Below are positions 40,785 through 48,729 of a stretch of DNA of 64,000 bases, in pieces (the first letter of the stretch is position 1; each line of letters begins with the position of its first letter). The notes beneath the pieces are model-generated. The model saw only the letters and a program-made list of their open reading frames with translations. It did not search any database and was not told the DNA's origin. Source of the DNA: an uncultured bacterium (GTDB lineage: Bacteria > Verrucomicrobiota > Kiritimatiellia > RFP12 > UBA1067); contig CACZAK010000018.1 of the NCBI GenBank assembly GCA_902779075.1, positions 43,565-107,564 of the forward strand, read 5' to 3'. Position numbers and translations under genes: made by a program.

Positions 40785-40812
40785 ATTATACCATATACTA
40801 CCCCGCCCGCAA
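40785..40812 (-). promoter_or_regulatory. Promoter of the SMP-30-like gene
   Basis: -35 TTGCGG (40807-40812), 16-bp spacer ending in TGG, -10 TATAAT (40785-40790). Confidence 0.6.
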
Positions 40813-40835
40813 CTGCATCGACGAGAAAAGTGCGT

Positions 40836-43709
40836 CTATAGCGCGACGGCGTTGACCACGTCGGCGCGGCGGGAGGCGGGCGTGACGACAAGATCCTTCA
40901 GCTCGCCGTTCTCCACGCGGCCCTCGACGGTGGTGTTGCCGGGGGCGTTGAGCTTGAAGTCGCAGTTCCACTCCTTCGGCCACGCGGGCAGGATGAATAT
41001 CTTGTCGCCCTCGTACTGCAGGAGCATCGACTGGATCGTGTTCTGGAACACACCGCCCTCGTCCTGGTCGGGACGCCAGTTGTAGTTCGGACCCCAGTAC
41101 GCCGGCCAGCGGTATTCAGAGGGCCTGTACGCGCGCTCGGCGATGTTCTCCTCGTTGCAGGCGATCGTCCGTCCGAGCGTGGGCGTGTTCTTGAACACGC
41201 GGTCGACGATGTGTTCGCGCGCCTCCTCCGCCATGCCGAGATACGCCGCGTTCAGCTCGTCCTGCGCCCAGCCGAAGTAGAGTTTGTGGAAGCGCCCTTC
41301 CCTGTATGTGCGCCGGCCGATCTCCGCATTCGGCTTCTCGAACGAGCTGAGACGGAACGGGAACACGCAGTAGAGCTCCGGCGTCTCGACGTTGCCGTGG
41401 CGCTTGAATATCTCCGCCGGCGCGAACACGATTTTCCCATCGTCAACGGGCGAGCCGCCCGTTGTACTAGTAGAACGGGCTGCCAGCCCGTTCCCGCCGA
41501 GCGTGCGCGTGGGCAGCTCCGGCAGGCGCGCGCGGATCTTCGCGAAGAACGCGCGGTCGTCCGCCGAGACCACGTTGCCAGGCATCGCGAGGAGGAGGTC
41601 CGTGACGCGCGTAAGGCCCGCCACCTCCGTCATCGGGTTCGTGCAGTCCTGCCACGTCTCGATCGCCTGCGCGGGGTACATGTGGTAGCGGCCCTTCGCG
41701 TCCAGCTTGAAGTGCCCGTCGAAGTAGCGCACGTACTCGCGGATGGACGGCAGGGCGTTCTTCTTGAACCATGCGTCGTCGCGCGTGTGCTGCCAGCGCA
41801 TGATGGCCATGAGCGAGAGCTCCAGCTGGCCCACCCAGGCATACTTGTGGCATGGATGGTACTGGTGCTTGTCCTTGCGGAACTTCCACTCGCATTCCGG
41901 ACCGTAGCAGCCCATGAAGTGGTCGCCCCACGGCTGCATGCACTCGGGGAAGAACGCGCCACCGTGTCCGAAATACTTCTTCGTGCGCTTCTTGAAGAAC
42001 TCCAGCTTCCCGAAGTACATGTCGAAGAGCGCGTCGGTGCCGTCGATGTCGCCGGCGGCGAACATCGGGTAGTACGGCAGGCGCGTGTTCTGCCACCAGT
42101 AGCCGTTGCCCCAGCGGCGGTAGTCGGGATCGCCCCTGTGGGAGATCGTAAAGAGCGTGCCGTTAAAGCGGATCGGAAGGCGTCCGCGCGATGCGCACGC
42201 GGTGAGGTAGCGCTGCGCGGCGTAGGCGGTCGTGATCGCCGCGCACTCGTCGGCAAGCGGAATGACGGGACGCCCCAGCTCTTTCTTCTTGCTCTTGCCG
42301 TTCACGACGATCTCCGCCGTGCCGCACTTCGACACGCTCACCTCGAGCGTCGTCTCGCGTCCTGCCGCGATCTTCGAGGAGTGGTGCATCTGTACCGGAC
42401 CGAAAATCGCGCGCGGGCGCCCGAGATAGACGTCGACGATGAAGCCGTCGCTTCCGCCGGGCGTCATGTTATCGAGAAGCCGCTGCGGCTTCTCAAGATG
42501 GTCCGTCGTGAAAGTGCACGTGAAGCGGAAACCTGGGACAACGGGCATCTTGCCCGTTGCAATAACCTCTCCCACCTTCGGGACGCCCGAATATACAATC
42601 TTCCCGTCGAACGACACTTCGGCGGACGCGAACGTTCCGAGGAACTTGTTGCCGCCCTTGGAATCCACGCCGAAGCTGAGCGGCAGCTTGCTGTTGGTGG
42701 GGAAGTCGTAGGGCGTGGGCGGCGCGTTCTTCGCCGTTTCGGACGGCGTGACCGCGATGTGGCTGCGGTTCCAGAACGCGCGCCACCAGGCGATGTGCGC
42801 CGCACGCTTCGCCTCCTCGCCGTCGATGTTCCAGCCGTCGCGGTCGAGCATTTCGTTCGTGCGGCGCAGCCATTCGGCCTCGTCCTTGCACGGGTGATAG
42901 CATGTGATCGTGGTGAGGAAGAGGGTAGGGCGGTCAGCCCTCTGACCGCCGCAATACTTTCTCGTCACGCCACCAAACACCCGGTCCGAAAGTAAATCCG
43001 GCTTCCCAAAATCGCCCGTCGCCTGGTAGAAGTCATACACCTTCATCAGGTCGGCGACCGTCTCGTTGCGGTTCACGTGGCACCAGCCGCCCTGCACGAG
43101 ACGGTCGGCGCTGATGGTGAACTTCTTCTTGCTCAGCACCTTCCCGAAAGGACCGCCCTCGCAGAACCTGTTGCCGAGCTCGTACTCGCCGACACCGAAC
43201 TCCTTCGACCCGCCGGGATAGAGACGCCAGTTGATCACCTTCGCCTCGACGTCCGGCGCGCCCTTCACGTCGCACACCGCGATCGAATCCGTTCCCTGCT
43301 GGATGCGGTACCGCAGCGAAACATCCCTCCCGCCGCTCTTCCACGTGGCCTCGAACTCGCCGCGCTCCATCGAGAGCTCCTGGCGATACGTGCCCGCGTC
43401 GACGGGCGACTTCGTCGCGTAGTCGATCGCGCCGGTCTTGACGTGGCGTCCGCCCTCGTTCCACGAATCGGAGTTCTGCAGCACGGTGTGCAGCGTGCCG
43501 GCGGCGTCCAGCCACGCGGTCGCGCCCACCTCGCCGTTGCCGAGCACCATGATGCCCTTCTCGTCTTTGGCCGGCGTGTCAAACACGACCGGCGCAGGGG
43601 CGTATGCCAACACGCATGACGCGACCCCAAAGGCTAATGCGAGGATGGCTGCTCTGCCGTGAGCACTTCTCGCACACTTGTCATTCGTGATTATATTTTC
43701 TGCTGTCAT
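40836..43709 (-). CDS. Exported DUF5703-type (GH95-like) glycoside hydrolase with palindromic insertions
   Basis: 957 residues with an N-terminal signal (about 18-37). The first part has Leu-Gly-Asn-Gly-Glu-Val-Gly-Ala and Asn-Ser-Asp-Ser-Trp-Asn-Glu-Gly, as in DUF5703/GH95-like N-domains. The middle looks like an alpha/alpha-barrel: Trp-Gly-Asn-Gly-Tyr-Trp-Trp-Gln-Asn-Thr-Arg-Leu-Pro-Tyr-Tyr-Pro-Met, then Gly-His-Gly-Gly-Ala-Phe-Phe-Pro-Glu. The family is near alpha-L-fucosidase GH95, but its specificity is not established. Three repeat elements lie inside: 41444-41493, 42539-42559 and 42925-42950. ATG 43709 has a GAGGAAT site. It is the next gene after the GH28-DUF6259 gene. Confidence 0.75.
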   Translation of the reverse strand: MTAENIITNDKCARSAHGRAAILALAFGVASCVLAYAPAPVVFDTPAKDEKGIMVLGNGEVGATAWLDAAGTLHTVLQNSDSWNEGGRHVKTGAIDYATKSPVDAGTYRQELSMERGEFEATWKSGGRDVSLRYRIQQGTDSIAVCDVKGAPDVEAKVINWRLYPGGSKEFGVGEYELGNRFCEGGPFGKVLSKKKFTISADRLVQGGWCHVNRNETVADLMKVYDFYQATGDFGKPDLLSDRVFGGVTRKYCGGQRADRPTLFLTTITCYHPCKDEAEWLRRTNEMLDRDGWNIDGEEAKRAAHIAWWRAFWNRSHIAVTPSETAKNAPPTPYDFPTNSKLPLSFGVDSKGGNKFLGTFASAEVSFDGKIVYSGVPKVGEVIATGKMPVVPGFRFTCTFTTDHLEKPQRLLDNMTPGGSDGFIVDVYLGRPRAIFGPVQMHHSSKIAAGRETTLEVSVSKCGTAEIVVNGKSKKKELGRPVIPLADECAAITTAYAAQRYLTACASRGRLPIRFNGTLFTISHRGDPDYRRWGNGYWWQNTRLPYYPMFAAGDIDGTDALFDMYFGKLEFFKKRTKKYFGHGGAFFPECMQPWGDHFMGCYGPECEWKFRKDKHQYHPCHKYAWVGQLELSLMAIMRWQHTRDDAWFKKNALPSIREYVRYFDGHFKLDAKGRYHMYPAQAIETWQDCTNPMTEVAGLTRVTDLLLAMPGNVVSADDRAFFAKIRARLPELPTRTLGGNGLAARSTSTTGGSPVDDGKIVFAPAEIFKRHGNVETPELYCVFPFRLSSFEKPNAEIGRRTYREGRFHKLYFGWAQDELNAAYLGMAEEAREHIVDRVFKNTPTLGRTIACNEENIAERAYRPSEYRWPAYWGPNYNWRPDQDEGGVFQNTIQSMLLQYEGDKIFILPAWPKEWNCDFKLNAPGNTTVEGRVENGELKDLVVTPASRRADVVNAVAL
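41444..41493. repeat. Double palindrome inside the DUF5703 gene
   Basis: CAACGGGC-N5-GCCCGTTG (41444-41464), a central TACTAGTA palindrome, and GAACGGGCT-N3-AGCCCGTTC (41473-41493): 50 bp in all. It encodes a Gly-Asn-Gly-Leu-Ala-Ala-Arg-Ser-Thr-Ser-Thr-Thr-Gly-Gly insertion. Confidence 0.8.
42539..42559. repeat. Single CAACGGGC palindrome inside the DUF5703 gene
   Basis: CAACGGGC-N5-GCCCGTTG, with the same arms as the left half of 41444-41493. It encodes Ala-Thr-Gly-Lys-Met-Pro-Val. Confidence 0.75.
42925..42950. repeat. GTAGGG-type palindrome inside the DUF5703 gene
   Basis: GTAGGG followed by GGCGGTCAG-CCCT-CTGACCGCC. It has the same layout as the TGGTAGGG family at 9951, 56541 and 59939. 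Confidence 0.65.
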
Positions 43710-43733
43710 TGCATATTCCTCAATCAGTTTGTT

Positions 43734-46700
43734 TTACTTCACGCCATAGACGTACAGTCTCAGCGAATCTGGGCGAATCTGTCCACTTGTGGATTCGTTT
43801 CTAGGAGCAAATACGCCTGTCGGATTGCCTAGTCCGTTGATCACGACATCGGCAGGCTTGTTCGTGATGTTCCACACGCACACGGCGCTCGTGCCGTCGT
43901 CGGCGATGAAGCGCTTGGCGATGACTACGCTCCGACTTGTGAACCCTTCGTCATCGACGAATTTGCCGCGCAGGAGGTACTTCGCGTGCGTACGCTGGAA
44001 GTCGGCTACGGCCTTCATGTACGCGCTTGCGACGGCGGGCGGCTCGGCGTGCATCGCCGCGATCGACGGCAGTCCCTTTACCGTACCGTAGTCTGCCTTC
44101 TCCGGCACCTTGCCGTCGAGCGCATACGTGCGGTCAGGCATGTAGCGGATCTCGATCTCGTGACGCAGGCCGAACACGGCGGCGTAGTTCACGAAGGAAC
44201 GGAGCGTCATCGGCGTGGGATTGCGCGTGGTGGTGACGAGTTCCGGGAACGTGTAGCGGAAGAGCTCGGGGAACGGCTCGGCCTTCGCACGCGACGAGGC
44301 GCGGCTCGCCTTCAGCGCGACGACGTCGCCCATGAACGAGCTGGGCTGGCACGCATGGAACATGCCGATGGTGTCGAGAAGCCCGTCGTGGAGTCCCTCG
44401 GTGAAGACGGCGAAGTCCTTGTCGGTCGCGTGCATCTCGTCCGCGATGCGCCGGTCACGCCGAGCTGGTCGTAGAGAATCGCGTCCGCGCCAAAGCCCCT
44501 CGCCTGCTGCGCGAGCGCGAACATGCGGTCGTGCCACGCCTCGCCGTAGAGGCAGCCGATGGCAAACTGGTAAACCGGTATGTCCTTGTACTTGTGGTAC
44601 GTCTGGATGTACGGCGTTCCGTCGCGCTTGCGCACGGCGAGGCGCTCGCCGTGTTCGCCCCAGAACTTGGTTGCGCCGATGTGCTGGAGCTGTCCGTTCG
44701 CGTAGATGCACACGCGGATGCCGCGGCGGTGCGCCTCGGCGATTCCGGCCTTGAGCGCCTCCGCGCCGCCCATCTTCGGGTCCGCGTCGTAGTCGGGATA
44801 GAGGTGGTCGTGTCCGCCCACGGTCCAGCCGAAGAGGCCGATGGAGTTGAGTCCGTTGCGCTCGGCGACGTCGCAGAGCTTCGGGATGTCGGTGTAGGGC
44901 CACATCAGCTCCTCGTTCTGCTGCTTCATGATCACGAGCAGCCAGCCCGTGAGGTCGCGCGTCCAGTCCGGCGCGGCGGACCGTACGGCCGGATGCGCGG
45001 AATCGAACCAGGCGCGGTAGCGCTTCGCCGCGGCGTGCCAGTCGCCGGACACCTTCTCGAACACCGTTTCGGGAAGCTCCCACGTGTCGCCCGCGCGGAT
45101 CGACACCGGATGGCGAAAGCGCACGTCCGCAAACTTGTCGCGATGGTACCATCTCACGCCGATCCGCTTCGCGCGCTCCTTCGCGTCATGCACCGCCGCG
45201 TACCATGTGCCGCTGTCCGTGTCGATGGCCACCCACGGCATCGTGAGGAAGCGCGAAGGATACAGCCCCGACTCAAGGTACAGGAAAGCCGAGGTCTTGG
45301 CCTCCCACGGCCTGGAGCTCTTCCCGTCAAGCGGGAAGTAGTTGAGGCGCCGGCCGAATCCGGCGGGGATGTAGATGTGAGCCTTGGCAGGGTCGAGGGC
45401 GACCCTGTCGAGCTTCGGGCCGTTGAACATCGTCACGCGCGCGCGTTTGTCGTTGTTCACCACGACGCCGGAATAGGCCTTGCCGTTCGGCGTGTCGCGC
45501 ACGTTCACGGTCACCTTCATGTCAAGCGTCTTGCCGCCGCAGCGGAGCGGACCGTAAACGAGGCAGCCGCCGCGATCCTCGACCTTCTGCTCCACGCTCT
45601 CGACCGAAAGCGGCTCCTTCTCACCCTCGACTTCGACCTCCATGTTCCAGAACACCTTCTCCGGTGTGCAAACAACCTTCACGTTGTCGAGCTCCACGTT
45701 CGCGATGTCCTTGAAGAGCTGCTCCGGAGACTTCCTGCCCTCGAACTCGAACACGACGTCGCTCAAACGCCAGTCCTTCACGTTGTCCTGCGGACGGAAC
45801 TTGACAATCGGCGCACTAAGCGACTTGAAGCGGCAGTGCGAGAACGAGATGTTCTTGATGTACGTAACGGGCGTCGTCTCGCCCAGCGCCAGAAACTGCA
45901 TGGGACGCGTGCTGACGATGGACATGTTGGAGAACCTGACGTTCTCCGCCGAGAACGGCAGGAGCGTCTCCGGCGGCGGTGCCTCGATGCCGTTCCCGCG
46001 CGGCGGGTCGTTATCGATTCCCTTCGGCGCGTTCGGCACGGTGAATCCCACGCCGAAGCGGGAATGAGTCGAGATGATGTTGTCGAACGAAATGTCCTTG
46101 ACCGGACCGTCGCCGCGCCATCCGACGCGGATCGCAAACGCCCCGTAGGAGTTGAGGATGCAGTTGCTCACGACTACGCGCTCGCAGGGGCGCGGCTTCT
46201 TCATCTGCTCCTGGTGCGTGCGGATGATGAGCGCGTCGTCCTGCGAGTGGACGATGCAGTCGCTCACCGTCACGTCGCGGCAGCCGCCGAAGTGAAGCCC
46301 GTCTCCGTTGGGGAAGCGCCTGTCCGCCTCAATGCGCACGCCGCACACGCCCACGCGGTCGCAGTCGAGGAACCACGTGCTCCACCCGGCGGGATGCAGG
46401 ATCAGCACGTCGTCGAGGCGCACGTCGCGACAACCCACGAAGAACACGCAGCGTCCCGTGATGTTCGTGTGGCTGTTGCGGAACCAGCGGTAACCGGTCC
46501 AGTTGTTGTACTTCTCCTCGTGGTGGAACTTCTCCGCGTTGCCGTCGATCGTGCCAGCGCCGGTGATGGCCACGTTCGTCTGCCCGACTGTGTAGAACAT
46601 CGCGCGGCGGTTGAAGCGCGGGGAGCGCTCGGCGTTCCACACGGCATTCGTCTCAAACACGGGGTACTTGAACGGATCCTCGCCGCCGAGAAGCGTCGCG

Positions 46701-46963
46701 CCGCGGTCGACGTGCAGCTCCACGTTGTTCTTGAGGTTGAGGGTGTAGGTCACGTATTTGCCGCCGCCGGGCACGAGGACGCGTCCGCCGCCCTTCGCGC
46801 TGCAGTCGTCAATCGCCTTCTGGATGGCGGCAGTATTGTCCATCGCGCCGTCCGGCTTCGCGCCGTAGCGAGTCACGTCGTATGTTGCGGCGCGGACCGA
46901 CAATCCGGCAATCGCCACGGCGGCGACCACCCCCGTCATGTACTTACCTTTTGAGTTATCCAT
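43734..46963 (-). pseudogene. GH28 polygalacturonase-DUF6259 fusion with a frameshift
   Basis: About 1076 codons if read through. Residues about 25-400 are a GH28 beta-helix: Tyr-Gly-Ala-Lys-Pro-Asp-Gly at the start, Asn-Gly-Asp-Gly-Leu-His near 216 and Ser-Gln-Asp-Asp-Ala-Leu near 239, the catalytic-Asp regions. Residues about 500-1070 match DUF6259, an alpha-galactosidase-like barrel: Gly-Trp-Thr-Val-Gly-Gly-His-Asp, Tyr-Asp-Gln-Leu-Gly. At about 44455-44466 the frame shifts (one base missing); the next frame continues with Arg-Ile-Ala-Asp-Glu-Met-His-Ala-Thr-Asp to a normal end at 43734. It could be a true mutation or an assembly error. ATG 46963 follows GAGGTG; a signal peptide is weak but plausible. 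Confidence 0.8.
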
Positions 46964-46993
46964 TGTTTGCACCTCTTTTCGTGAAACGGAGTT

Positions 46994-47002
46994 ATTATAT
47001 CA
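46994..47002 (-). promoter_or_regulatory. Extended -10 promoter of the GH28-DUF6259 gene
   Basis: TGA-TATAAT with the -10 at 46994-46999. No clear -35. A GAGGTG ribosome site lies before ATG 46963. Confidence 0.5.
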
Positions 47003-47030
47003 AAAACCGCGCACTGGCGTGCGGCGCACT

Positions 47031-48476
47031 TCAAAAACCAAGCAATTTCCGAGCAGGGACAATCGCATCAAAAAATCCCGTTCCCTCCACGGATGGGGCA
47101 AGACGGCCGTCATAGACAAGAACCGGACGAGGCGTCACCCCAGACCGCAGCGGAAGGCACGCGATTTTCCGCCGTACCTCGTCTTCGATTTCGGGGCCAA
47201 TCTCTTTCTGCCTCTTTATTTCAACAACGTATGCCGTCCGCGCTGTCTGGATCAACAGATCAACCTGGCAGCCGGCTTTCTTTCCCGAAGCCCCGTTGCG
47301 CATATTGCGATACGGCGCCACGGATTCGACAATCGCGCCGCCGATGTGGAGATGGGGAATCAACGACATCGCGTTATTGACGATGAGATTCTCGAATTGA
47401 AGCCCCATCACCGCCTGCCACTCCGGGAGATTCTCGACCGACTGGTACCGATACGTGCCGAGCGCGATCTCACGTTTATGCGGTGCCATGTACTTCAGAT
47501 AGAAACGCGTATAATTGTCCTTCAGCCGATACTTTGACACACGGGCGAGTTTGCCTGTCTGGGGATTTATCCCGACATCGTCGGCTATGAAACCGCCCTC
47601 GCAGAGGGCGCGCAGATTCGCGGACAGATGCCCGTTGCGCGGAATCCCGAGACGGCGGGAAATCTCATCTCCTGTCAACGGCCCCGTACCGAGCGCGCCT
47701 AGGATGGACTTCCTGACTTCATTTTCCGGGCTAAAAAGCGGATTGAATATCGAATCAAAGTCCTGGAACAGCTGCCCCGACTTCATGAAACACATCCGCC
47801 GAATGTTTTCCGCCGCATCCAGTCCCGGATCGACCTCCTCCAGATAACGCGGCACGCCGCCCGTGACGGACAACACGTCCAATATCTCGCGTGAGGAAAT
47901 CCTGTTCGCGGCATCGCCCCAGAACTGCACACATTCGTTGAGCGACAACTCCGGCAACACATAGTCACGCGAGAACCTACCAGCAAAACCCGTACTGTCA
48001 AGCAGGTTCTCCTTAATCCATGCCGACACGCTGCCGCAGATTACGAGAATCAATTTGTCGTGCCGATGAAAATACCGCTCCCACGCTTTTCTCAACATGC
48101 TTGGAAATAGAGGATTGTATCCGCCCATCCAAGATATCTCGTCTAGAACGACAACCGTGCGCTTTGTGTCGTCTATGTAATGATCTAGCCAAAAAAAAGC
48201 GTCTGTCCAGTTCTTGAGCGTCAAAAGAGGTGTCTGCGTCTCGCGCGCAAGGGAAGCCGCGAAACCGTCAAGCTGGTCCTGGTCCGTCATGTTCTTTTCC
48301 GGAGCAAGACCTTCTATCTCAATGTAACGCTCTGCTGTCCGGCGCGAAAATTCCCTAAAAAGAGTAGATTTGCCGATTCTTCTCCGTCCCCTGCAAGCCA
48401 CGATGGAAGATGTGCGCTTCCTCCAAAGCGACTCCAGATCATCGAGAAAATCGCGTCTTCCTATGAATTTATCCAT
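47031..48476 (-). CDS. AAA-type ATPase with C-terminal DUF234 nuclease-like domain
   Basis: 481 residues. Walker A Gly-Arg-Arg-Arg-Ile-Gly-Lys-Ser-Thr near residue 30, Walker B Val-Val-Val-Leu-Asp-Glu-Ile-Ser-Trp, and a sensor-like Ile-Cys-Gly-Ser. A winged-helix segment follows (Ile-Ser-Arg-Arg-Leu-Gly-Ile-Pro). The C-terminal DUF234 part has Gln-Val-Asp-Leu-Leu-Ile and Val-Val-Glu-Ile-Lys-Arg, a PD-(D/E)XK nuclease-like core. These ATPases are widespread in anaerobes and archaea, often strain-specific; their role is unknown, with toxin-like or mobile behaviour proposed. It sits between carbohydrate genes, looks visibly more AT-rich than they do, and is preceded by two hairpin repeats, which suggests recent arrival. 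Confidence 0.88.
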   Translation of the reverse strand: MDKFIGRRDFLDDLESLWRKRTSSIVACRGRRRIGKSTLFREFSRRTAERYIEIEGLAPEKNMTDQDQLDGFAASLARETQTPLLTLKNWTDAFFWLDHYIDDTKRTVVVLDEISWMGGYNPLFPSMLRKAWERYFHRHDKLILVICGSVSAWIKENLLDSTGFAGRFSRDYVLPELSLNECVQFWGDAANRISSREILDVLSVTGGVPRYLEEVDPGLDAAENIRRMCFMKSGQLFQDFDSIFNPLFSPENEVRKSILGALGTGPLTGDEISRRLGIPRNGHLSANLRALCEGGFIADDVGINPQTGKLARVSKYRLKDNYTRFYLKYMAPHKREIALGTYRYQSVENLPEWQAVMGLQFENLIVNNAMSLIPHLHIGGAIVESVAPYRNMRNGASGKKAGCQVDLLIQTARTAYVVEIKRQKEIGPEIEDEVRRKIACLPLRSGVTPRPVLVYDGRLAPSVEGTGFFDAIVPARKLLGF

Positions 48477-48499
48477 ATTTCCTCCAAAAAGATAGTTGA

Positions 48500-48528
48500 A
48501 TTATAGCATAGCGTATTGCTCCCGTCAA
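48500..48528 (-). promoter_or_regulatory. Promoter of the DUF234 ATPase gene
   Basis: -35 TTGACG (48523-48528), 17-bp spacer, -10 TATAAT (48500-48505), with TGC in place of TGG. Strong by sequence. Confidence 0.7.
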
Positions 48529-48536
48529 TCACTTTC

Positions 48537-48621
48537 GGGCGCGAGTTTGGCATTTTCCAAATCCGCGCCCCGAAGCAACATGCAATCAAGGCGCGAGATT
48601 GGCACTTTCCAAATCCGCGCC
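48537..48621. repeat. Two copies of a 32-34 bp hairpin repeat upstream of the ATPase gene
   Basis: Copies at 48537-48570 and 48590-48621 share GGCGCGAG(T/A)TTGGCA(T/C)TTTCCAAATCCGCGCC in pattern. Each folds on itself (GCGCG...TTGG / CCAA...CGCGC). They are direct repeats of one another. Confidence 0.75.
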
Positions 48622-48729
48622 ATGAGATCAACCATCTTCCGCCCACGCAAGATGCCAGAGGCCAGAGGCCAAAGTGAAATCACGCGCGACGATTGCTTGC
48701 CGCCGTCAACATTCTGTTCATGTCCACTC

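Noticed and set aside
44531..46954. An 807-codon open frame on the plus strand
   Set aside because: It is the antisense shadow of the GH28-DUF6259 gene in GC-rich DNA; it is Arg/His/Val-rich with no fold or signal.
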